From: Sphaerulina vaccinii
Lineage: Eukaryota > Ascomycota > Dothideomycetes > Mycosphaerellales > Mycosphaerellaceae
Reading direction: 5' to 3'
Length of the DNA: 64,000 nucleotides
Assembly: GCA_022570795.1 (NCBI GenBank)
Contig: JAKUDP010000008.1
Location: forward strand, 1,054,001-1,118,000
The notes beneath the pieces are model-generated. The model was not told the origin of the DNA and searched no databases. It was given only the letters and a program-made list of their open reading frames with translations. The position numbers and the translations under genes are program-made. Shown here piece by piece: positions 29,518-38,767 of this stretch; positions within the stretch are counted from its first letter, which is position 1, and each line of letters starts with the position of its first letter.

Positions 29518-29887
29518 TCTTCCCGCCCAACCCTGCAAGACCTACCGGCAATCAGGCACGGGAACACCTCCACGAGATCTCGGCTGCGGTCCGCTGTCGA
29601 GGATTTCGAGGTAAGAAAATACACTCGTATGTCATCTCTGATATGCATCAAAAAAGCAATTCCACTCTGTCCTGACCTCGAAGACCTTAGTCGTGAGATG
29701 CAACGCAGAGAAAAGTCGCCAATATTGGCTCGAAAATCCTCGATAGCCCATATCACATGTAGTAGTTTCTGATGTCTGGCTCGAAGACTGTGCGGCTTGA
29801 AATCCAGACGTGGAAGAAGGAGGCGGGCTGGGTGAGGTCGGAGACGACTGCAATGCTTCCATTCTGTAGTACTGGACACTATTCGAT

Positions 29888-31471
29888 CTACTGCCACAAA
29901 CATAATTTCCCACTCGCAGTACCCGCAGCGATCCAATCCATTGTAGGATGAAATTGTGCAACAGCCGGTACAGCTGTGATGCCTTCGCCACCTAGCTGTG
30001 CCAATTGCTTTCCATCTCCAGTGTAGACATCCACGAAACGGTTCATGTTTCCGATGACGAATCTCTGAATCCCGTCCTGAGGTTGTAGTTGCCATTGAGC
30101 TCTCAAGATCGTAACCCATCGACCAGTCTGATTGTTATGCGGCACGATTGTCGCAGGATTCATCTCATTGTCTCCGAGTGCGTAGCCGGGTTTCCAGTCG
30201 CCAGACGAGGAGAAATCGTATATCTTGACTGTATCGTCGTAAGATGCTGTAGCGACTTGTCCGGCTGAGTTGAATGCCGCATGGGAGACGGAGAGTTTAC
30301 TCAAGTGTTCGCCGATCATATGAGGGAGGCGATTCTCTCCTTTCCCGCTGATCTTTCTCAGGTCCCATAACTTCAACATGCGATCCAACGAAGCTGTAGC
30401 AAGGAGGTGAGGATGTGCAGGATGTAAGGAGAAGCCTCCAATCTTCTTTTCGCTGAGCTGCATCAGCTCTATAGTTTCGTGCGCAGGAGTACGGATATCC
30501 TTCATTCCAAAGCGTCCATCCAGAGTCGTAAAATGTAGCATATTTGGATCAGCATGCGCGATCTGCACGCCTGAGAGTGGAAGATCTTCGCCACGGTCTG
30601 CAGGGGCATAGACCTCGACTGCTGAGCCTTTGCCCAGATCTAACTTTCGTATTGAGGAGTCGTAGGAAGCCGAGTATAGTGCGTTCTGATCGTGCGGTGA
30701 ACACTGAAAGGCGCTGATAGTGCGAGTGTGGATCTTGAAAGTCGTGATCGCAGGTTCCATTTCATCGTCGACTTCATCGCCATCTTCGTCTGCATCGTCG
30801 GCTTCTTGTTTGACCTTCTCAGGTGTTGTCTGCGATGCATCGAACAGTCCTAGACTGCCCAGTTTGTCGCCTGCAAAGCAAAGTGCTTTGTCTTGCGTAG
30901 GATGGAAGCCTAGCGCATATATTCTTTCTGGTGTGATCTTGATCCTGTTTGGTTCTGCTCCTTCCCATAATTGCAGTCCACTCATGCGTTCGCGCAAGGC
31001 CTTCAGCTCCTTGTCACTCGTCTCCTTCACATCTTGCGCATCGAATGTCCTTTCGCCAGGATTGGCAGGACCCACCAACGACAGCCAATTCCCAGCTCGG
31101 TTCCAGTTCTTTCCATTGACGATTGCATCCTTCAAGTCGATATCATCACTGACACGCTGTCTCTTTGCGATCTGCTGTTGCTGGAATGCTTCGGCCTCGG
31201 CTTCTGCTTTCTGATGGGCGACTTCGGAGTCTGCGATGATCCCTTTCAGACGCGAAGAGCTTCTCCGTGGTCCTTCTTCTTTGCTTTCCTTCTTGACTTC
31301 TCTCTTTCGCTTCGTCCCAGCGCCCGCAGCAGGTTTTGCTTTGGCTCTCTTTGGTCCGAGTCCTGCTTGTTGTGCATCGAGTTGGAGTTGCTGTAGAAGA
31401 GCTTGATTCTTGGCAATCTTCTCTTGTCGCGCCTGTTCGTAGTCGCTGACTTGCGTCGTTGTGCGTGCCAT
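29888..31471 (-). CDS. cmr1: WD-repeat protein CMR1 (DNA damage-binding / protein quality control)
   Basis: Single exon, 527 aa. The N-terminus MARTTTQVSDYEQARQEKIA is the conserved CMR1/WDR76 opening. It is followed by a basic Lys/Arg-rich tract (GTKRKREVKKE) and SSSRLKGIIAD. The WD-repeat half contains HTRTISAFQCSPHD, SASYDSSIRKLDL, HPLLATASLDRMLKLWDLR and TASYDDTVKIYDF, and ends ASGKLCLWQ at the stop. In yeast CMR1 binds DNA and chromatin and gathers at intranuclear quality-control sites under replication stress. Length (about 520 aa) and motif order are normal, and no intron is needed. The stop lies about 280 bp from the duplicated TATA units on the other strand. Confidence 0.94.
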   Translation of the reverse strand: MARTTTQVSDYEQARQEKIAKNQALLQQLQLDAQQAGLGPKRAKAKPAAGAGTKRKREVKKESKEEGPRRSSSRLKGIIADSEVAHQKAEAEAEAFQQQQIAKRQRVSDDIDLKDAIVNGKNWNRAGNWLSLVGPANPGERTFDAQDVKETSDKELKALRERMSGLQLWEGAEPNRIKITPERIYALGFHPTQDKALCFAGDKLGSLGLFDASQTTPEKVKQEADDADEDGDEVDDEMEPAITTFKIHTRTISAFQCSPHDQNALYSASYDSSIRKLDLGKGSAVEVYAPADRGEDLPLSGVQIAHADPNMLHFTTLDGRFGMKDIRTPAHETIELMQLSEKKIGGFSLHPAHPHLLATASLDRMLKLWDLRKISGKGENRLPHMIGEHLSKLSVSHAAFNSAGQVATASYDDTVKIYDFSSSGDWKPGYALGDNEMNPATIVPHNNQTGRWVTILRAQWQLQPQDGIQRFVIGNMNRFVDVYTGDGKQLAQLGGEGITAVPAVAQFHPTMDWIAAGTASGKLCLWQ

Positions 31472-32170
31472 GCTGTATGTTGGTTGTATGCTGGATTCTA
31501 CAAGACTGTATACGATGTTTGGAGAAGCAGGAGAAAGTCAATGACGGAGACGCGATCTGACGCGTCGAAACTGCTTCCGACTTTCGGTCGAGATATCACC
31601 GACGTCCTACTCTTTCCTCCCCTCTGCCTCCTCCGCTTCATCACTCTTTCTCTTCACTCTTTCCTCTCTCCCACGCCATTGTGACTATCACCACCGGTAC
31701 TCAGTCTCCGATAGAGAGAGGGCTCTCGACACTATCACCCTGAACGAACATCCTTGGTCAATCTCTGTACGCTGACGGCATGAGGTCAGGTGTCACCATC
31801 GCTTGTTCCTCAGCTGAAAAGCGTTGCCAGTCTATACGTATGTCCGCCATCGCTTCATATTACTGACTAGGTAGTGCGCTGGCGCGCTCTCGGCGTAGAC
31901 AGTGGCAATCTGTTGGAAGCAGCGCAACAGAGGTTATATAGCTTCACCATTTGCTTTGCTTATGAGAAGGATGCCTAATCTTTGACGTGCAACTCGCTTG
32001 CACCGAGAGTCTTCGGAGTTTGATCCTGCAAAGTGCTTACCGATCTGGCGGCCTCCGGATCCATCTTACTGCGCCACGGCAGTACAACCAAGGATGTCCC
32101 ATTGCAAGAAGGTATCTCGACAATGCCGCAAGGTGGGCAAGCTCAATGCACTTCAGACAGATAACGCGCT
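31472..32170. other. Divergent intergenic region, CMR1 and HET gene
   Basis: This contains the promoters of both genes. A CT-rich stretch at about 31610-31680 is typical of fungal housekeeping promoters and probably belongs to CMR1 upstream sequence. No gene seen. Confidence 0.5.
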
Positions 32171-33900
32171 ATGGCAGATGACACCGTTTGTCACTCAATA
32201 ACCAACTCCAACAGTGGAAGCAGTGACAGGCCTCCTTACGGCACTCTGGGTGATCGCAGTATACGACTTGTCAAGGTCTTGCCCGGTTACTCGGACCTAC
32301 GATGTCTGATGACAACGTTCGAAGTGGATCGACAGGTTGAATATGTCGCTGTGTCCTACACATGGGGCATCGACCCACCAGAGAACGTCGTCAACATCAA
32401 CGGCCGCTACTCACTGATCCGCGATAATCTTTCGCGTTTTCTCAGGCAAGCACACGACTCGAATATCACATCATGGCTATGGATAGACGCACTTTGTATC
32501 AATCAAGACGACCACGCTGAACGCACGCGACAAGTCGAGCTCATGGCGGGAACTTTCCGAAATGCTATCAAGGTGCTGGCGTGGCTAGGTCCAGCGACGC
32601 TTGACAGTGAGGCAGCTATGCACGCTCTTCATGCTAAGGGTGCTGATCGCCTATGCGAACCTCCGGGAAGCCTGCTAGCTGTTACCGTTCTGGACCTTTG
32701 CGAAAGGACCTACTGGTCTCGTCTTTGGATCTTCCAGGAGATCATGCTTGCGCAGAATGTCCAGATAATGTGCGGAGCAAGCATCATCGAGTGCAATTCA
32801 CTGCGCAGCTTCCTTATGGAAGAGAACATAGCGTGGCACTGGAGCCGGAAGAGCCTAGCATATGCGATAGCGCAACAAATATCGCAACCGGTTGGCCGCC
32901 AGACTGCATATCAGCTCATGGAAGCGACAGAGCATCTGCTCTGTGCCGAGCAGAGAGACAGAGTCTATGGCATCCTTGGCGTGGCGAGCGCAGGGATCAA
33001 ACCAGATTACGATACACCTATTCCGACACTGCTTAATGCCGTGTTGCGAAATCATCATGCACTCGAGTCGCCACAAGATCTTGGTACTGTAAAGAGGCAG
33101 TGCGTACACCTGAGCAGGATGCTACAGGATTCGATTTACATCGTTGCTGGCCAAACAGGAGTGTACGGCTTCTACTGGCGCCATTTGGTCGTATTACGGG
33201 CCGTAGCATCAACCTCTTCTGGGCAGTCTTTTATGGACATACAGCTACCGCGGCTATGCTGGTCAAACGTGGCTCTACAGAGGATGAACTCTGCTGGGAG
33301 CATCTCTATGCAGCCATTACGCCTACCCACGAATCTAATGAAGCCTATGTTGACGAATTGCTTACTATCTCGCTCGAACGGCCAGAAACAGATAGGTCAA
33401 CAGATGAGTTGCTACATATCGCAGCGTTATGTAATTACAGGACGATTGTTCAAGCTTGTCTCGACAAAGCCCATGCAGACCGGATCTTGCGTGATGCAGC
33501 GAAATATAGGAAGCCAATGAAGATTGTGGCGGCGCTACTTGGCCGACCTTTTCCTCGCACGCATAGAAACCCTATCAGCTCTATCAACGCCCTCCGGAGC
33601 AAGGACCTTGAAGCTGCTATCAGTAAAGCCCAGAGGAGAGGTCATGAAGATATGGTGGATCTATTGATCAGCAAACGGCGGTCAATGGGGCTTGTGAACG
33701 GTACTCTGTACTCGGACTATATGGGTCTCACTCCTGCAAGAGCCACTCTAGGGCAGACCCTCAAACAACTCCGGCATGTTAGGATAGTTCGACGTCCCAA
33801 GTCCAGTCACCAGATCCTAGAACGAGCAAGTCAGCATATGATACGATCAGCAGAGAGTGAAGTAGAAGTAAACAAGACGAGGAGAGTGAAGGAGACTTGA
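32171..33900 (+). CDS. HET-domain protein with ankyrin-like C-terminus, two exons
   Basis: Exons 32171-33099 and 33159-33900 encode 556 aa around a 59-nt intron (GTGCGT to AACAG). The HET domain is clear: EYVAVSYTWGIDPP, LRQAHDSNITSWLWIDALC, INQDDHAERTRQVELM and YWSRLWIFQEIMLA. DRVYGILGVAS follows, where the family usually has R-x-YGLLG. The tail after the splice (VRLLLAPFGR, WAVFYGHTATAAMLVKRGS, LLHIAALCNYRTIVQACL) resembles degenerate ankyrin repeats. HET proteins trigger cell death or growth arrest after contact between unlike strains. The join may instead be a frameshift, in which case the gene would be broken. A 44-nt alternative intron also restores the frame. Confidence 0.78.
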
Positions 33901-35578
33901 CTAAAGGTTGAATGCCAGACTCAAGGTCATAGTATACTAACACAGTGCCAGGGGCTATCTCGCTATAGGAAGCAAGTCGCTAGCAGTTGGTCCACAAACC
34001 CGTTTTTAATTCTCAAGCTGCCATCTTTCAAGCGTGCTCCAAAGGCTACAACACAACAATCTCGCATCATAACACTGTGACCTACGCAGGGCTGAACGTT
34101 GATATATCTGCTTGGGCGGAGGAACATTCGCTGGGTGCGACACAGCGGTCTTGGCTGCCATGTCGTGTATGGTACATAATTCCACCAACGTGCAAACCAA
34201 GGAGTTCTTGCTGCTGGAAGCTTTAGGTGATCGAGTGTTCAGACGTATTGGACTGTTGCAGTGGTCTTCACCTAGTCTACTGCAGGACTTTGGAGATCTC
34301 GACGATCGCGAAGAGCTTGAGATACAGATTGTGTGAAACAAGTGATCGTAGCCTCTTCTTCCTCTCTTGTCCTTGATTCGTGTGCTCCTTCCACAGTAAC
34401 ACGCTCTTTCCGCAAGCCAAGTACGCGTCTATGCAGAACTCCAAGTTAATGCCTGCTCTTCACCAGAATGATCCCATGCATATCTGATATGCCCATAATC
34501 ATCTTCAAGACTAGCTCTTTCTCGTTGTTCGATATTGTCTTCAGTGACTCGACGTTCGTTGCGAGGGTATGCCTTCAAGGAGCCTGCGGAGTTTCTCGCG
34601 CTGTCAAGCGCTCGCAAGTGCACTCGTGGCAACCAAGACCCGCTGTTCGCGTGTCTCATTGTGGCCTCAGTCATCAGCATCAAGCATCAAGCATCAAGCA
34701 TCGCAATAAAATTACAAGCGAGGTGAAGCTCCACCATCGCCAAGCGCAGGCAGGTCTGGGCGCGAGACTTGGACTTCGACTTCGCCTTGCATTCCTCAAT
34801 CTGCTTCAAAACATCATCTATACCATTCCAGGAAGTATCGCCATTAGCTGCAAGCGAACTCGACTACTTGCTCCAGATTGCTTGGGAGACGCTGAGAGCT
34901 GCTAAATATGCTGCCCATAAATCGCGCAGCGAGTTCGGATGGGTGGACATGTGGTTGTGCAGGCTTCTAACTCGACCTCCGGGATACGCAAGATACGATG
35001 GCTTTCCCCAGATGCAATGCCGGCGGGACATCTGCGCATCAAAGGCGGAAGCGGTGTAAGCACAAGGATTGTAGGAGCAATAGAAACATTTGATATTGCT
35101 CCGAGACCAACCACAGAGCCTCGGGTACATCCATGGACGCTCGTGATATGAGGGATTTATCTTCACAACAAACTTCAGATCGGCTTTTCACGTGCTGCTG
35201 AGCCACGTACTCACGCCTTTTCCACGTGCGCTGCCTTATCCATGGTTGGAATACCAATCGTTCTGGACCAGCCTGTCATCGTTTTACGATGGCAAATCCT
35301 GCAACGCTCACTACTGCTTGCAAGCACCATTAAGCTTAAGCCTCCTTCCTCCACCAAACGCTTGTTCGAACGACTTTCCAACCCATTGACTATCAGCCCA
35401 AACAACCAGTCGAGAGACTGTCCACTATCACCAGCAACTTGTCACCTCAGTTCCAGATGATCGCTAAGACGACTGTGGTTACGATCAGCATTCTCAACAT
35501 CATTTGGCAGATTCAATAACAATATTCGAAGCGAGTCTGCAAGCTTCAGGCTCGTTCACCCCGCGCAAGCACACAACT
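33901..35578. other. Intergenic, 1.7 kb, no gene seen
   Basis: No frame here shows domain-like sequence. It holds a heptanucleotide repeat (34676-34702) and, at its right end, the promoter of the potassium-transporter gene. Confidence 0.5.
34676..34702. repeat. AGCATCA tandem repeat, about 3.9 units
   Basis: Three perfect AGCATCA units and a partial fourth. Confidence 0.9.
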
Positions 35579-38128
35579 ATGGCCCCAGGTGCCATCCAGT
35601 TCGACGACGATGCAGTGCATCCTGTCCGATCTCGCGAAGCCACCGCGAGTGGGAGCGATGTTCACGGCATTGTATGGCACACGCTCCTACCGAGACTTGA
35701 TTGATGGGAGACTTACGGTGCTGCGCAGGTCTTCAGTCGAAGTGTTTCTGTCGGCAGAAGAACATCAATAGGTCCATCAATCTTTCGACCAGCCGGGACA
35801 CAACCTACCAATGGCGACGATGAAGCTGGGATTACACATGAAGGCGACGTTCGCAAGAAACAAGTCTTCCATGGGCGACACCTCGCCATGCTAGCATATC
35901 AGAGCATTGGTGTCATCTACGGCGACATTGGCACTTCGCCCCTCTACGTGTTCTCTTCGACGTTCACGAGCCCACCATCTCGCAACGATGTTATCGGCGT
36001 GTTATCACTCATCATCTGGTCGCTCTTGATCATGGTGACTCTGAAATATGTGGTCATCATTCTTCGAGCAGATAACGAGGGCGAGGGAGGTACATTCAGT
36101 TGCTACTCCCTTTTGTCCCGATATGCGAACATCACCAACCGAGATCCGCGAGAAGAGCCGATGATTAAGATGGAACGATACCTCACAAACGACATGCGGC
36201 CGGCGAATCGACAAGTACGCAAGACGATTGAAAAGAGTGCTTTCTTCAAGACTGTGCTCAAAGTGATGGGCGTCTTTGCAGTCTCTATGGTCATGTCTGA
36301 TGGTGTGCTCACACCAGCACAATCCGTTCTGGGTGCTGTACAAGGACTGAACGTTATCGTCCCTGATATCAGTCAAGGAGCTGTAATTGGAGCGACTTGT
36401 GGTATTCTTATTCTGCTTTTCGTTGTCCAGCCATTCGGCACATCCAAGCTGGGCTCTGCCGTAAGTTCTTGCTATGCATACTGAATGAGTAGCTATTCTG
36501 ACATCCTCCAGTTCGCGCCCATCATCATCATCTGGCTGGGTCTTCTAGCCTCGTTTGGGATCTACAATCTGGTGAACTATGATGCTGGTGTGTTCAAGGC
36601 CTTCAATCCGGGAGAGGCCTTCGACTATCTGATACGTCACGGCGAAGAAGGCTGGCGATCTCTTGGGGGTGTCTTGCTCGCTTTCACTGGAGTCGAAGCT
36701 CTCTTCGCCGATCTGGGCGCTTTCAGCATGCGCGCAATTCAGATCAGCTGGCTCTGCTGGTGTCTTCCATGTCTTCTGTTGACCTATATCGGCCAGGCCG
36801 CATACCTGGCTGTTCACCCAGAGGCATACACCTACCCGGTCTTCAACACGGCTCCCCCGGGTTGTCTGATCCTCAGCATGGTTATCGCGATCCTCGCCGC
36901 CATTGTCGCCTCGCAAGCTATCATCACCGCCACTTTCCAACTACTGGCACAGATCGTCAAGCTCTCGTACTTTCCTCAGATCCAGGTTGTCCACACTTCC
37001 AAGACATACCACAACCAGCTTTATGTGCCACTCGTCAACTACCTACTCTGCATTGGAACCGTTGCGATCACAGCAGTCTTCCGTAACACGACCTCTCTTG
37101 GACAGGCTTATGGCGTTTGTGTCATGTTCGTGACGTTCTTCGACACGCAGATGACTACACTGACTGCGCTCATCGTCTGGAGGCTCCGTCCTTGGATGGT
37201 CGTCCTACCTTGGCTTGCGATCTCGGCAATGGACGGCGCTTTCCTATCTTCAGCTCTGACAAAGGTCCCGGACGGCGCTTGGTTCACCATCACTCTTGCT
37301 GCCGTTCTTGCCGGTGTGTTCATCTTATGGCGCTTCGGCAAAGAACAGCAATGGAGTGCAGAACGACAAGATCGAAACCCGCTGTCTTACTACGTTCGCA
37401 AGGATGAAGATGGCAGTCTGAGGTTGACCAACTTTACTACCACGGCTTCGACTTCGGACAAGCCTCTTGGTGAGAAGCTGTCGATGACGAAAGGCTTCGG
37501 CATCTTCTTCGACAAGGGAGGCGACAAGACACCTATGATCTTCAGTCAGTTCATCAACAAGCTGGTCTCGAAGCCCGAAGTGACCGTCTTCTTCCATCTT
37601 CGGCCTCTGGAGACTCCCACAGTCGATATCAGCGAACGATATGTCGTGCGACAGCTGGACCACATACCGAATTGCTACCGTGTTGTCGCAAGATATGGCT
37701 ATATGGACGAGGTGGTAACGCCTGATCTTGCAGCTCTCATCTACAGTCGTGTTTCCGACCACATCATTCTGCAACAGAGTCGCAGAAACGAGCAGAGTGC
37801 GATCTCGGCCATATCGTCTGCGAACGACCTGCCCACGAAAGGGTTCGAAGCAGACTTGGACGATAGTACCGAGAAGATGACTCCAAGGTCCAACACCACG
37901 CAGTTGGAGACCGCGACCAGTCTGAATCGCCTGCAGGAAGCCTTCGAGCATAGAGTGCTGTACATCATTGGCAAGGAAGAGATGCACATCAAGCCCAAGA
38001 CCAACATTTGGCGGCTAGTCCTTTTGAAAATCTTCTTGTTCGTGCGAGAGAACACGAGGAACAAGATGGCAAACTTGAAAGTGCCCACAGATCGCTTGGT
38101 AGAGATTGGGTTCGTGATGGATGTGTGA
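35579..38128 (+). CDS. HAK/KUP/KT potassium transporter
   Basis: Exons 35579-35671, 35729-36460 and 36512-38128 encode 813 aa, normal for fungal HAK1-type carriers. The first intron (57 nt, GTATGG to GCGCAG, phase 0) joins MAPGAIQFDDDAVHPVRSRE to the cytosolic segment GDVRKKQVFHGRH. The second is GTAAGT to TCCAG. The K-transporter core opens LAYQSIGVIYGDIGTSPLYV, the most conserved motif of the family, with MSDGVLTPAQSVLGAV later. About 12 membrane helices follow to near residue 510, then a long hydrophilic C-terminus. It is expected to take up K+ at high affinity, coupled to protons, at the plasma membrane. Expression in relatives rises under potassium starvation. Confidence 0.93.
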
Positions 38129-38767
38129 GCACTGATCTGATAGAGGTATCAATTGAAGGCCTAGATCTTCTAGCATCGCAAGTGCCGTCGATTTCGTTTG
38201 GGCGACCGAGTTTCTCCACCAAGTCCACAAATGCATTGGACGTCACCTCTTTGCGCCAGAGATTGTCCGCAAGAACCGCCTATTCTTCAAAGTTTGTGTG
38301 GGTGCACGCTATGCCGAAGGGGCTCTTGACATTGCATGGGCAAGGATATGATCAAGGAGGATCCTGTCAAAACCAGTCCCTCGGTACATCAGTGCACTCA
38401 GCTCACATGTCACCTCAAGTCCTCAACACTCATCGTTCATCGCTCCAACAGACATTCCTTACTGTGCGAAGCTGGCGAAGCTGCTTATACGACTACGAGA
38501 TCCTCACTAACCTTGCGGCGATCGCTGCTGACTTACCAGGCGAGCTGTTCGTCACAGATGCTCCCATGCGAACTATTTGCAGCTGTGTCACAATCATCAC
38601 AGCATTGAGATCGGATATGCATGGGCCCTCCATGCAATAGACTTGCCGCGCCTCCTCCTCCCTAGGAACTACCAGCGTACTCGCATTCCCGCGATAACAA
38701 CTACTCCACAGCTCCCACAGCTCCCAAATCATCGCGAACACCGACATCTGGTGCGTTCGCCGACATC
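38129..38767. other. Intergenic, OPT gene promoter
   Basis: This lies between two same-strand transporter genes. A frame overlapping the 3' end of the potassium transporter (38008-38640) has no family resemblance. Confidence 0.5.

Larger units (their letters stand above)
29161..29612 (+). repeat. Diverged tandem duplication of a TATA-box/5'-exon-like unit
   Basis: Two units align in the same order. GACCGAGCAGC is at 29161 and 29415. CCTGAGAG is at 29231 and 29467. TATATAAGTCCT is at 29252 and 29506. A CTCGGC-CCGCTG segment is at 29341-29357 and 29579-29599. TTCGAGGT, followed by a splice-donor-like GTGAGA or GTAAGA, is at 29366 and 29605. The offset is 236-254 bp. The order looks like a promoter, a roughly 110-nt first exon and a 5' splice site, duplicated. 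No downstream coding exon is recognisable on this strand. Confidence 0.6.

Noticed and set aside
29358..30119. Minus-strand frame of 253 codons overlapping the CMR1 3' end
   Set aside because: It overlaps genuine CMR1 coding sequence in another frame and runs through the duplicated TATA region; no domain is visible.
38008..38640. 210-codon frame overlapping the potassium-transporter 3' end
   Set aside because: Starts inside the transporter coding sequence in a different frame and shows no family pattern.
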